Shown here piece by piece: positions 16,858 to 28,405 of a DNA stretch of 64,000 nucleotides. The position numbers and the translations under genes were made by a program. The notes beneath the pieces are model-generated. The model saw only the letters and a list, made by a program, of their open reading frames with translations, was not told the DNA's origin and searched no databases. The first letter of the stretch is position 1; every line of letters begins with the position of its first letter. This DNA comes from Prostheceraeus crozeri (lineage: Eukaryota > Platyhelminthes > Polycladida > Euryleptidae): NCBI GenBank assembly GCA_907163375.1, contig CAJQUW010008653.1, forward strand, positions 62,001 through 126,000, in the 5' to 3' direction.

Positions 16858-17841
16858 TCACAAATGACCACTTCTTGGTAAACGAGAAGGAATTAACGGA
16901 TGAAGTGGATGGTCAGTATGAATTTCACAGTTGTTGAAAAATTTAATAGCACGTTTCTTTCGAACATATGCAAGCAAAGGAAAATCGTCACAATCACATG
17001 ATTTGCAGCAGATGGTTCTGTGGGCCCGATTTTGAAATCTTTGCACTTTAGTTTCAATACAGCTTGGTAGAAAAATAAATAAAGGGACACAGTAAAGCAA
17101 TAAGCTAGTAATTATAGAATGATACACAGTGACAAGCTGTTTTACTGGAATAATAGGTTTCAATGTTCTGATCACATACAATCGTTGAGAGGCAATCTTC
17201 AAAATCTTGTTGAAATGTGTGTTCCAAGTTAAATCGTGATCCCAATAAACACCTAGGATCTTGATACCACTAACCTGCTCAATACAATCATAAGCAGCGT
17301 GAAAAGAATCACCGCGATGTAATATCATTTGCCTAGATTTTTGTAAGTTCAACGCCATTTTGTGCTCCAAAATCCAATCATGAATGTGTGACAAATTATT
17401 TGGGTTATTGTCAGATGTTAAACGCTCTACAAGAGTTATATTATCAGCATATACAATTATGGAAGCGTTAGATGGTACACTAAGAGATCCCATGAACGCT
17501 GCAAACAAGGAAGGTCCAAGAATTGAGCGTTGTGGTATGCCAGAAGGCACGCAAAAACTTGGTCCGTATATACCATTGATCTTCAGTCTCTGAGACCTAT
17601 CACACAAATAACTTTGTAGCCAATTAAGGACGCTTCGGTTGACATTATTTTCCAAAAGGTGATTCAAAAGACAGTTATGACTCAATTTGTCAAAAGCCTT
17701 AGTAAAATCGAGACTTGGGGATTGGTACAACTTCCGCACGTTTCCAGCACACCGGGTAGATTCAACGGATTCAACGGATTTTTGGTAGATGTGATATAAA
17801 GGATAACAAATCCAATCGGCACCATCTTTAAGAAGATCCAA
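16858..17841 (-). pseudogene. CR1-like LINE reverse transcriptase (duplicate copy)
   Basis: A 327-codon frame covering the RT palm and C-terminal part: D-F-T-K-A-F-D-K-L (motif A), P-S-G-I-P-Q-R-S-I-L-G-P (motif B region), Y-A-D-N (motif C) and thumb residues. Motif C has Asn in place of the second catalytic Asp, so this RT should be inactive. The fingers region before motif A is missing: the frame jumps from linker sequence to W-I-C-Y-P-L-Y-H-I. The 3' end runs into a (TTAC)n-type tail at about 16610-16625 (minus sense), typical of CR1/L2-like LINEs. It is identical to 20574-21557. Confidence 0.85.
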
Positions 17842-17870
17842 TATTCATCTGAGATACGGTGCTGACGGAT

Positions 17871-18300
17871 TCAGGTTTCATAATTAAAATTCTTGGAAAG
17901 TTCATCCTGAATAGCTTTGAGGACATTTCCATCACTACCGTATATTTGCTTAAGGTTGTGAAAGACTTTGGAAGATGCTTTGCCACGTATCTCATTCACC
18001 ACCTTCCAGACATTCTTGGCTGTTTCCACGTGACACTGAGACCAAATTTTATTAGACTTAATAATTTCGCACTTTACTTTCTTTTTATAATGCTCATATT
18101 TGTCCCATTGTTTATTTGGAAAAGCTCGCCATCTTTCATTAATCAAAACTTTGAGTGTAGGAGTGATCTAGGGTTTGTCACTGGTAGACAGTGTAACAAA
18201 GGTTGACGGGATGAAACTCATAGCAGTGTGTAGAACATGGTAGAACATATCGCACATATCATCCAGAGCTAGCTTGGGATACAGAGCTACCTTGCAAATC
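17871..18300 (-). pseudogene. LINE endonuclease-RT linker (duplicate copy)
   Basis: The minus-strand reading from 18300 gives C-K-V-A-L-Y-P-K then K-P-(stop)-I-T-P-T-L-K, then N-E-R-W-R-A-F-P-N-K-Q-W-D-K-Y. This is the linker that follows the apurinic endonuclease in CR1-like elements (K-P-W-x-T-P ... L). The TAG stands where relatives have Trp. The linker is cut on its 5' side by the head-on LINE insertion at about 18300. Confidence 0.7.
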
Positions 18301-18301
18301 G

Positions 18302-19240
18302 ACATCAACGCCTCAAGGTCAACGGAGCCTTTGGTCCTACAGCACCCGTGATTTCTGGAATTCCCCAGGGATCAGTCTTGGGGCCCATTCTTTTCTCTGC
18401 ATTTATGGGGTTGCTAACTACATGCTCCGATGCAACCTTGATAATGTATGCCGATGACATTACTATAGTGGAACCAATGTCAAAATTTCAGGCCCCCACT
18501 TCTGCCTTACCTGAAATAGAACGATGGATTAGTGAAAACAACATGCAATTGAACTTGAGCAAATCAAAACAAATGTTTTTTCGAGGCAATCGCAGCGAAG
18601 ATACTCATTCAGATTCCTATCCAGGTATGGAAATCTGTGATTCTGTCAAAATCCTGGGTGTTCTTTGGAGCTCATCGCTGTCTTGGGAAACCCATTTTTC
18701 AGCCAAACTAAAAATTGCTTCTCAGAGACTTTATGTTATTCGCTCTTTGCGACCTATGTTTTCTGTAAAGCAGTTAGTTGATGTGTATAAATCTATCATT
18801 TTGCCTATTCTCCTGTATTCTTCACCCTTGCTTTGTCGTTTGCCGAAAGGAATTGAAGTTAAGCTGGATAACTTCCAGAAACGTGTACATAGGATTATAT
18901 ACGGTAAGCGTTGTGAGTGTCAAAATTTTCCCCCACTTCAATCTGTAAGAATTCAGCGCGCTGTTCGTTTCTTTTACATGTGTTCATACAATACCATGCA
19001 TCCCCTACACGAACTTGTACCTCAGAGAATGTCATATTCGGGACTTTTTCGCCAACCTTTCTGCAGAACATCTCGTCGTTTACATTCATTTTTCCCGTGG
19101 ACTTGTGACTTTCTTAATCAAAGCCTATCACGACCGATCTAACCACGTACTTTGCATGAATGTTATGCATGTATGCATTGTAAAGATTTATTTGAATTTT
19201 TGTGATTTCCATTTCTTGAAAATATACACTTCCTTACTTA
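18302..19240 (+). pseudogene. 5'-truncated CR1-like LINE inserted head-on (copy 1)
   Basis: The + strand open frame encodes the second half of an RT. It runs L-K-V-N-G ... S-G-I-P-Q-G-S-V-L-G-P, the canonical Y-A-D-D catalytic box, then the thumb and C-terminal H-x-I-x-Y-G-K-R-C region to a stop at 19140. It ends in TTACTTACTTACTTATT (about 19230-19248), a CR1/L2-type 3' tail. Sequence on both sides belongs to one minus-strand LINE, so this fragment inserted into it in the opposite orientation. The duplicate is at 22018-22956. Confidence 0.85.
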
Positions 19241-19245
19241 CTTAC

Positions 19246-19807
19246 TTATTTATCCACAGAGACAGTATCTAAGATACAGGAGAAATCAGTGATTAAAAGA
19301 AGGAATAGAAAATCCTCAATGTTAGACTTCCTGAAGTCCCACAGTTTAACAATCTGCTTCGTGTTAATGCTTTTTGATTCCCCGAATAAAACAACAGTAT
19401 TATGGTCTGAAGTACCCAGTGGAGGTCCGATAGACGCATCACCATAGAAACGCTCTTTCAATATTTCGCTTATCCAAATCTGGTCCAGTATAGCGTTTTG
19501 ACGAGTTGGGACTTTCACCGTATTAGTCAGGGAAAATTGCTCCTCAAAAATCGATACTGAGTGAAATGAATTGAAGTCACCGCAGATAATAAGACTGAGA
19601 TCCGGATTTATAGTTAATTCATTATCCAACATTTCGATGATAAATTCCGCAATAATATCCAAATCATTAGATCTCAAGTTGGGTGGTATGTACAAGCATA
19701 CTATAAACAAATTCAATGGAACAGACTTGAATGGTATCAGGACATCTATAACTAACTGTTTGGAAATTCAAATCGGCCTTTATCCAGGCACAAACTCCAC
19801 CACTTCT
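19246..19807 (-). pseudogene. LINE endonuclease, C-terminal half (duplicate copy)
   Basis: Encodes the C-terminal part of an AP-type endonuclease: Y-I-P-P-N, then L-I-I-C-G-D-F-N-S (catalytic G-D-F-N) and G-T-S-D-H-N-T-V (the S-D-H box). The N-terminal half is lost at the duplication joint at 19803. The 3' side is interrupted by the head-on LINE at about 19250. The frame is otherwise open. Confidence 0.8.
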
Positions 19808-20573
19808 TTTTCTATACTTGCTAATTAATTGTAACAGGCATTAAAATGACTTCCGCTAGCGTGATAATGTTCAGCCGGGATATACTCTACATCTGTCGTG
19901 CTCCCACACCAAGACAAGTCCCCATTTTGTGCGGATAAAGTAAACCCAAATAGGGACTAATGCTAAGTTTGTCGCCATATCATGAGTCTTGATTTACGAC
20001 CAAAAGCAGGTTAGCTGCAAAGTCAGCTGCAGGCCCTATTGTTGAGTGAGCCAGCATTCCTCGCAGTAGCTGAACATGTAAGCAACACATGGTGGCAGAA
20101 CCTCACTCAACTGAAACCCACTCAGCAGAAACCTACTTAGCTGAAAGTCTCGATCACTGCTGTCTCTCTCTCTCAAAATTTCAAAATTCAAAGGGTTTTA
20201 TTTCGATAAGAAATACCCGGTCAAACAGTACAGATGAATCTATCATCACAATGTCAATGAGCGAAATGTTGCAAAAATGATCCAGATGAAAATGATTACA
20301 CACTACATGAATGAAATGACACCAAGATAAGTAAGTAAGTAAATAAGCGTTTATTCAGTCAGTGAAAATCGTAAAATACATGAAAGTGACATGAAATGAG
20401 AGATAATAACGAAACGCTACAACATTAGACCAAATCAAAGATGCTTGAAAGGTACGCATTAACATAATACTTGCTTTATGCATTGTACTACTCATTAAAA
20501 GAAGAATCATTTAAGAGTACACACATCCAAGGAATGAATGAGTGAATCTTCGAGATGTTCTCACGCTTGGGAT

Positions 20574-21557
20574 TCACAAATGACCACTTCTTGGTAAACG
20601 AGAAGGAATTAACGGATGAAGTGGATGGTCAGTATGAATTTCACAGTTGTTGAAAAATTTAATAGCACGTTTCTTTCGAACATATGCAAGCAAAGGAAAA
20701 TCGTCACAATCACATGATTTGCAGCAGATGGTTCTGTGGGCCCGATTTTGAAATCTTTGCACTTTAGTTTCAATACAGCTTGGTAGAAAAATAAATAAAG
20801 GGACACAGTAAAGCAATAAGCTAGTAATTATAGAATGATACACAGTGACAAGCTGTTTTACTGGAATAATAGGTTTCAATGTTCTGATCACATACAATCG
20901 TTGAGAGGCAATCTTCAAAATCTTGTTGAAATGTGTGTTCCAAGTTAAATCGTGATCCCAATAAACACCTAGGATCTTGATACCACTAACCTGCTCAATA
21001 CAATCATAAGCAGCGTGAAAAGAATCACCGCGATGTAATATCATTTGCCTAGATTTTTGTAAGTTCAACGCCATTTTGTGCTCCAAAATCCAATCATGAA
21101 TGTGTGACAAATTATTTGGGTTATTGTCAGATGTTAAACGCTCTACAAGAGTTATATTATCAGCATATACAATTATGGAAGCGTTAGATGGTACACTAAG
21201 AGATCCCATGAACGCTGCAAACAAGGAAGGTCCAAGAATTGAGCGTTGTGGTATGCCAGAAGGCACGCAAAAACTTGGTCCGTATATACCATTGATCTTC
21301 AGTCTCTGAGACCTATCACACAAATAACTTTGTAGCCAATTAAGGACGCTTCGGTTGACATTATTTTCCAAAAGGTGATTCAAAAGACAGTTATGACTCA
21401 ATTTGTCAAAAGCCTTAGTAAAATCGAGACTTGGGGATTGGTACAACTTCCGCACGTTTCCAGCACACCGGGTAGATTCAACGGATTCAACGGATTTTTG
21501 GTAGATGTGATATAAAGGATAACAAATCCAATCGGCACCATCTTTAAGAAGATCCAA
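20574..21557 (-). pseudogene. CR1-like LINE reverse transcriptase (original copy)
   Basis: The same 327-codon RT fragment as at 16858-17841, in the original LINE. The order along the minus strand is ORF1 (24497-23742), endonuclease (23721-22962), interrupted linker, then this RT and a (TTAC)n tail near 20335. The catalytic box is Y-A-D-N, where active RTs have Y-A-D-D, and the RT fingers are deleted. The copy is dead. Confidence 0.85.
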
Positions 21558-21586
21558 TATTCATCTGAGATACGGTGCTGACGGAT

Positions 21587-22015
21587 TCAGGTTTCATAAT
21601 TAAAATTCTTGGAAAGTTCATCCTGAATAGCTTTGAGGACATTTCCATCACTACCGTATATTTGCTTAAGGTTGTGAAAGACTTTGGAAGATGCTTTGCC
21701 ACGTATCTCATTCACCACCTTCCAGACATTCTTGGCTGTTTCCACGTGACACTGAGACCAAATTTTATTAGACTTAATAATTTCGCACTTTACTTTCTTT
21801 TTATAATGCTCATATTTGTCCCATTGTTTATTTGGAAAAGCTCGCCATCTTTCATTAATCAAAACTTTGAGTGTAGGAGTGATCTAGGGTTTGTCACTGG
21901 TAGACAGTGTAACAAAGGTTGACGGGATGAAACTCATAGCAGTGTGTAGAACATGGTAGAACATATCGCACATATCATCCAGAGCTAGCTTGGGATACAG
22001 AGCTACCTTGCAAAT
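21587..22015 (-). pseudogene. LINE endonuclease-RT linker (original copy)
   Basis: Identical to 17871-18300, with the same in-frame TAG in the K-P-x-I-T-P motif. It joins the endonuclease to the RT and is interrupted upstream by the head-on LINE fragment at 22018. Confidence 0.7.
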
Positions 22016-22017
22016 CG

Positions 22018-22956
22018 ACATCAACGCCTCAAGGTCAACGGAGCCTTTGGTCCTACAGCACCCGTGATTTCTGGAATTCCCCAGGGATCAGTCTTGGGGC
22101 CCATTCTTTTCTCTGCATTTATGGGGTTGCTAACTACATGCTCCGATGCAACCTTGATAATGTATGCCGATGACATTACTATAGTGGAACCAATGTCAAA
22201 ATTTCAGGCCCCCACTTCTGCCTTACCTGAAATAGAACGATGGATTAGTGAAAACAACATGCAATTGAACTTGAGCAAATCAAAACAAATGTTTTTTCGA
22301 GGCAATCGCAGCGAAGATACTCATTCAGATTCCTATCCAGGTATGGAAATCTGTGATTCTGTCAAAATCCTGGGTGTTCTTTGGAGCTCATCGCTGTCTT
22401 GGGAAACCCATTTTTCAGCCAAACTAAAAATTGCTTCTCAGAGACTTTATGTTATTCGCTCTTTGCGACCTATGTTTTCTGTAAAGCAGTTAGTTGATGT
22501 GTATAAATCTATCATTTTGCCTATTCTCCTGTATTCTTCACCCTTGCTTTGTCGTTTGCCGAAAGGAATTGAAGTTAAGCTGGATAACTTCCAGAAACGT
22601 GTACATAGGATTATATACGGTAAGCGTTGTGAGTGTCAAAATTTTCCCCCACTTCAATCTGTAAGAATTCAGCGCGCTGTTCGTTTCTTTTACATGTGTT
22701 CATACAATACCATGCATCCCCTACACGAACTTGTACCTCAGAGAATGTCATATTCGGGACTTTTTCGCCAACCTTTCTGCAGAACATCTCGTCGTTTACA
22801 TTCATTTTTCCCGTGGACTTGTGACTTTCTTAATCAAAGCCTATCACGACCGATCTAACCACGTACTTTGCATGAATGTTATGCATGTATGCATTGTAAA
22901 GATTTATTTGAATTTTTGTGATTTCCATTTCTTGAAAATATACACTTCCTTACTTA
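22018..22956 (+). pseudogene. 5'-truncated CR1-like LINE inserted head-on (copy 2)
   Basis: The second copy of the + strand RT fragment, with S-G-I-P-Q-G-S and Y-A-D-D boxes and a TTAC-repeat tail at about 22947-22964. Its presence in both units shows the insertion came before the tandem duplication. No clear target-site duplication is visible, as usual for CR1-like LINEs. Confidence 0.85.
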
Positions 22957-22961
22957 CTTAC

Positions 22962-23721
22962 TTATTTATCCACAGAGACAGTATCTAAGATACAGGAGAA
23001 ATCAGTGATTAAAAGAAGGAATAGAAAATCCTCAATGTTAGACTTCCTGAAGTCCCACAGTTTAACAATCTGCTTCGTGTTAATGCTTTTTGATTCCCCG
23101 AATAAAACAACAGTATTATGGTCTGAAGTACCCAGTGGAGGTCCGATAGACGCATCACCATAGAAACGCTCTTTCAATATTTCGCTTATCCAAATCTGGT
23201 CCAGTATAGCGTTTTGACGAGTTGGGACTTTCACCGTATTAGTCAGGGAAAATTGCTCCTCAAAAATCGATACTGAGTGAAATGAATTGAAGTCACCGCA
23301 GATAATAAGATTGAGATCCGGATTTATAGTTAATTCATTATCCAACATTTCGATGATAAATTCCGCAATAATATCCAAATCATTAGATCTCAAGTTGGGT
23401 GGTATGTACAAGCATACTATAAACAAATTCAATGGAACAGACTTGAATGGTATCAGGACATCTATAACTAACTGTTTGGAAATTCAAATCGGCCTTTATC
23501 CAGGCACAAACTCCACCACCGACTCTACCGATTTTGTCACAGCGGTAAAAATTATAGTTTCGCAATCTCAAAAGATCATCCGAAATTCTAGAATTAAGCC
23601 AAGACTCGGTAACAAAGACGAAGCCTGGAGATAATGAAGAGACTAGTAGCGAAAGTTCATCGATTTTCATGAAAATTGAACGTGCATTCAGTAATACAAC
23701 ACTTGGTAAGGAAGTATGCAA
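22962..23721 (-). pseudogene. CR1-like LINE AP endonuclease (frameshifted)
   Basis: The N-terminal half (23721-23383) reads L-N-A-R-S-I-x-x-K-I-D-E-L and V-T-E-S-W-L, the Asn and Glu motifs of the endonuclease. Residues R-V-G-G-G-V follow. The C-terminal half (23432-22962) is in another frame and carries C-G-D-F-N-S and S-D-H. The two overlap around 23383-23432, so a small indel separates them. The domain would nick target DNA for target-primed reverse transcription. It is broken here. Confidence 0.8.
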
Positions 23722-23741
23722 CTGAGGGCAGCTAAAATCAT

Positions 23742-24497
23742 TTACAGAAAATTTCCATCATTTGCAATCGAATTCGATTTAGCAACTATGCGCCCTCTAT
23801 ACAGAACAACGTTCTCTCCGTGCTTATTGCGGTCGGCTACTTCGTCACGCAATTTCCGATGCTCCATAATTTCAAATCGTGTTCGATCAGGATTTATAAA
23901 GATGCCTTTAAAATCATGTGAATTTCTCAAGGACTTCGCTCGTTGCAAAAGCAGCATTTTTGAATGAATGTCATTGAATACGATGCGCATAAGCCTCGGT
24001 TTGCCGTTATTAGAACAACCAACACGTTGTAACCGCACGATGTTTGATTTCAAAACATTTTTCACTTTTAGTTCTTCCAGTAGTTTATCAATTAGGCCAT
24101 CATCATAAGCAATCCTCTCATCTATCGAGTCATTGGATTCATGCATACCAGAAACGATGACATTATTCATTCGTAACATTCTGTCATCCATCTCTTGCAG
24201 AAAAGTTTGAGACATGCTGTTCATCATGCCACTCATATTGGATTTGATTGAATCTAACTCTACTTGGTGTCGACGAGCAGTTTCTTGAAATTTATTCAAT
24301 TCTGATTCGATGTTCATCATTCGAGTGTTTACAGTTTCGAGAACATCTGAGATCTTCTGTATTTCGCATTGAAAAGTCAGCATTTGCTGCTTAAAATCAT
24401 CCAACAATCTCTTCATATCATTGATACTAGTAGTGTTATAGCTGCTTGTGGTATTTGAGCGAATCTCTCTACGAACAGGGGTAATAGTTGGAGGCAT
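23742..24497 (-). pseudogene. LINE ORF1 (coiled coil, nucleic-acid-binding)
   Basis: A 251-codon open frame. Residues about 25-105 are coiled coil. They are followed by an N-V-I-V-S-G-M-H-E-S segment and an L-Q-R-V-G ... P-R-L-M-R-I-V-F domain, then L-R-N-S-H-D-F-K-G-I-F-I-N-P-D-R-T. This is the layout of LINE ORF1 proteins with a coiled coil and an RRM-like RNA-binding domain. It lies just upstream of the endonuclease frame on the same strand, as expected for ORF1. The frame is open, but the element it belongs to is inactive. Confidence 0.8.
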
Positions 24498-24639
24498 GAT
24501 GAAAAGACAAAAGAAGAAAAATAAGCTCCACCAATGCAGTCAGAACCAAAATAGCCAGTCTCGAACCCAGTACTTTCAGGTTGTAGGTAGACACTTAACA
24601 GATAGGCCACAACCACTCGTATCCGCTGAGTGACAAACA

Positions 24640-25658
24640 GACGTACTTATTTCGAGAATAAGAGATTCCAGTGCACGAACTGTCCGATATCATGTGATAT
24701 GCGTCGCACCAGTCAAGACCCAATACTTGCAATGGATGATCACAAATCACAGAATTAAGCTGAAGGTCAAATGCGAAGATCCCCTGATAGCGCCGTTACT
24801 ATCACTGTCGGATGCCCGTAGACCTCAGCAGTAGATGGACGTTGATACCAGGATTCACGTGATATAAAAATATTCCAGATACGACGAAATATAACACGAA
24901 GAGATCACGAAAATCAAAGTGATCGACGGAGACACACAAGTACGACCAGCACGGGTGTATTTTGGTGAGATGCCATGACATTAAATGACTTATACATATA
25001 CAGGAGGCAGAATGAGTCAGAAAATCAAATAATTGCTATGTACACTGATGTATAATGAAAAGTATGACGACAACGATGAGAAACGCATTGGTCGAGGCAA
25101 GGTGTCTATGTAATGCACATTTGAAATCTGGGAGAGGAGGTTCATTCAACGAATTCGGAGTTTTTTCATATTATTTGTGATTTGATTATGAAGATGAACT
25201 TTAAATTAATATTATTATCGTGACCGTCAACAACACATTGGATCTACAAACAACTTTATCAGCATCACATCATGAACTTTTTATAGATGATTAATTACAC
25301 TGAAGAACAACCAAATTTTTATTGGAATAAATTGAATAATTTCTGGTTAATTCGGGTGTGCTGAACACGATGGTGAGCTTCATTTTAACGTCACAGATCA
25401 GGATTTTGAGAAAAAATTATTTATTTTTTATTACGGTTGCTGGGTTTTCTGTATTTTATGATATATTTCTTAAGTTGCAAATATGTTTTCAAATTTATTC
25501 TAGTAAGCCATAGACAGTTTTTCTAGTTTAGGCAAATCCCCTGATTATCACCACATTTCCCATTGTCAAAAGAAATAATTTGGTAGATGTTAAATTTTTT
25601 AATTCAACAAAGTACAAGTATGTATCTCGACTAGGCTATATACAGGTAGAAGACATGA
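24640..25658. other. Intronic stretch; nothing recognised
   Basis: It may include the 5' untranslated part of the minus-strand LINE up to about 24.7 kb. Beyond that no coding similarity, RNA gene or marked repeat is visible. Confidence 0.35.
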
Positions 25659-27415
25659 CTATACAGAAAAGTATATTGAGTCAGAGATGCTTCTTCTGTG
25701 CTTTCGTCTATGTTCAGTTTGGTGATCTTCCCGCATTAGTGTACAGCAGTAATCGGCTAACATCACTGGAGTCCACTGAGAACTGTACCTCCTCTCCATA
25801 CTTGCAATAGCCTGGTGAAATTGTTCACCATGCTCATCACTCACATCACAATTGTTATCAGGGAAAACGTCCAAATGTGAGTGAAGAAAATGAAGCTTCA
25901 GGGACATGGTGGCACCAAATCTTTGAAAATCAAGCACCAGCTTCTCAATTATCTCTTTGAAATGAGGATTGCGATTCCTGCCAAGAAAGCCGTCAACAAA
26001 AGACCGGAATGATTCCCAGGCAGCCAGTTCTGTTTCAGAAGAATCATTCAGGGACTGGCGAATCTGTGGTCCTACAAAGACGCCAGCATCAATCTTCGCT
26101 GATGAAAGTTTAGGAAATTTCTCCTTGAAAGTAGTGATTGTTTGGCTGCTGTTCTTCTTCAGAGCTTTGACAAACTGACTCATTAATCCCAGCTTGATGT
26201 TTAAGGGAGGTAAGATGATCTTGTCTCTGGACTAAAGGCTCATTGACAATATTCTTTTCGCCAAGTACGAAGGTGTCACGCGGTTTCCAATCCTTCTTGA
26301 CAAAGTGGTTGGCCTTGTCACGACTGTCCCATTCGCAAATGAAGCACTGAAACTTAGGCCAACCTGTTTGCATTCCAGTAACAATAGCGATGACCTTTAA
26401 GTCAGCACAAATCTTCCATTGATGATCAACGTATTTCAAAACTTGCAAAATTCGAGCAAGGTTTTCATACGTCTCCTTGATCTGAGTAGAGTAAGCAACA
26501 GGAATGGATGGAAGCTGATTGCCAATATGGATCAATGCTGCCTTTATGCTATATTTTGAACCATCCATGACTCACTCCATTCACATGGCTGGTGTCTTGT
26601 CTTGAATTTAGAGAAAAGTTCGTTGATGTCGTTGCAATACCAGAGATCGCCTGTAAACATTGAAAATATTGTTGGAATATACTGTATATAGCATTCGTGT
26701 TATTTGTTTTTTTATACCTACCTTCCATCGTAAAGAGATGTTTTAAACCATCCGTCCGCTTCCGAAAGTGTGAAATGGCAACACGATCCTCCAGCCATCC
26801 CATCTCCTTGAAACGTGAGGCCGAAATTTCTACTTTCTCCTTCGATAACTCCATGTCTCGCACGTAATCATTCAATTGGGCCTGATTCCATTTGCGCAAG
26901 GAGTAGAATTCTTCATCGGGAAGGTAATCTTGGTCGCTTTCTATATCACCGGTACTAGTCATTGGATCTTCTATGTCTGGCAGATACATTGGGGTATCGG
27001 AACAGGTACATCATCAGAATGCGGTACGGGACGATTAGATGAAGTGTCAACAGGATAAGTCACTTTCTTCAAGGAATTTTTGTTTATATTCCTCGGTTTC
27101 TCGACACTGCAGAAATAACAGTCAGAACGGTGATCCTTTTGCTCACGCCACATCATAGGAATTCCAAATGGCATCTTCTTCACCTTGCCGCGATACCACA
27201 TCGATAAACTGCCATAGCAAACTTTGCAAAAAATTTTTAGGTGCCCAAGTTTTGTAACTTTCCTGGTCTACAATTTTGCATGAATGAAAATAAGTTGCAT
27301 ATAACTGTTGTAATCTTGGGTTAGTCGAAATTGGCCTAAGATCAGCTTCATTTTTATTCTCCCCGCATATATAACAAAAGTACTTGGTCTGATTTACACA
27401 ATCGTTCCGACTCAT
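25659..27415 (-). pseudogene. Broken copy of an uncharacterised invertebrate repeat-associated gene family
   Basis: Five overlapping minus-strand frames together follow one protein family I recognise from many arthropod, cnidarian and mollusc genomes but cannot name. The order is a Cys-rich start (C-Y-I-C-G-E), then F-G-I-P-M-M-W-R-E-Q-K-D-H with D-C-Y-F-C, R-P-V-P-H, and a long acidic and helical part. It ends V-S-D-E-H-G-E-Q-F-H-Q ... M-E-R-R-Y and M-L-A-D-Y-C. Frame changes occur near 27195, 26985, 26565 and 26175. A spliceosomal intron seems retained: G-GTAGGT at about 26722 to TTTACAG at about 26651 (minus sense). No function is established; transposon origin is likely because copies are scattered. 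Confidence 0.7.
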
Positions 27416-28405
27416 TTTCTAACCTGCAATGATTAAGCGGAACAGTCTGTCTAGTGCTTCGGCTACGTGAGATTCAAATTTCAGCCAATAGCAATACGAT
27501 TGAACTGTGATTGGCTAATTCACTGCGCATGCGCCATGAGTTGAGATTGAATTAATGAATACAGTACGTAGTTATGAAAATGGCTTCGTGTAATGTCAAT
27601 TAGGCCCATGCATGCATGTGTACATGGCACGAATGCCCCGAAGAGCAGGACTAAAATATAGCTGCGCTGAACTGCTTAGAATCTAATTCAATGCTAATTT
27701 TTTATGGATTCAATTAAGGACTTCAACAAAAATTGGGGGGCCTACTGATCTGTGTATCAAAATTCACAAAGGTTTTGAAGAAATACATGATTTTGCATAA
27801 ATATTGATGCATTATTTACCAGGGAACTTGATCTGTTGGAGCAAAATGAATAGCACCATTGGTCTTAGGATGCTCGAAATATCCAGAAAAAGTTGGTTTC
27901 ATGCGAATAAATTTTTTTCTTCTGCATTTGTGAATCAGTGTTATTAATCAAGTCTTGCAAGGACCAGCAGAAAAGATGTGTACATATAAATATCTGATAC
28001 GACGACATGAAAAACTAGAAATAGCCATAATTGAATAATATAGATTCCTCTCGAGATGAGAGAGAGTCTATCTTTTGCTGCAATAAAGATCATTTATATA
28101 ACCTGACTCTTTCCGACTCACATATTACGCAATGACTAGTCAGAGCATTTTCCAAAGATCATTTAGGATGATCTTAATAATCTTAAAACACTATAATGCT
28201 GCTTTATATCCGATGCATCAAGCTGTATCTCACCTGTAACAGATTGACAAATGAAATATGATCCGAGTAGATGTATTAATTACACGTTAGAGCCGGCCCT
28301 TGCTTCAACTTGTCTTCTTCAGTAATTCACATAGACTCTCTCCCATGTCAACATAGGCACATCACATAATTCTCTGAAGATGCAGTGCGCGGTTCCTTTC
28401 ATATT
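27416..28405. other. Intronic stretch; nothing recognised
   Basis: Its left edge may contain the promoter or 5' leader of the broken gene to the left. No other coding or RNA signal was seen. Confidence 0.35.

Larger units (their letters stand above)
16092..19807. repeat. Tandem duplication unit 1 (3,716 bp)
   Basis: Nearly identical to 19808-23519 at a fixed offset of 3,716. The unit begins TTTTCTATACTTGC and ends inside a LINE endonuclease gene at CTCCACCAC (19803). A four-base TTCT joint lies before unit 2. It contains about 0.5 kb of 3' flank, the LINE RT, a head-on second LINE fragment and the 3' half of the LINE endonuclease region. The only coding difference noticed is one Ser/Asn change in the endonuclease. 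The duplication is either very recent or an assembly artefact. Confidence 0.9.
19808..23519. repeat. Tandem duplication unit 2
   Basis: The second copy of the 3.7-kb unit. Unlike unit 1 it continues into the rest of the LINE (endonuclease N-terminus and ORF1 to 24497), so unit 2 is the original context. Unit 1 was copied from it by duplication that broke the endonuclease gene at 19803/23519. Confidence 0.9.
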
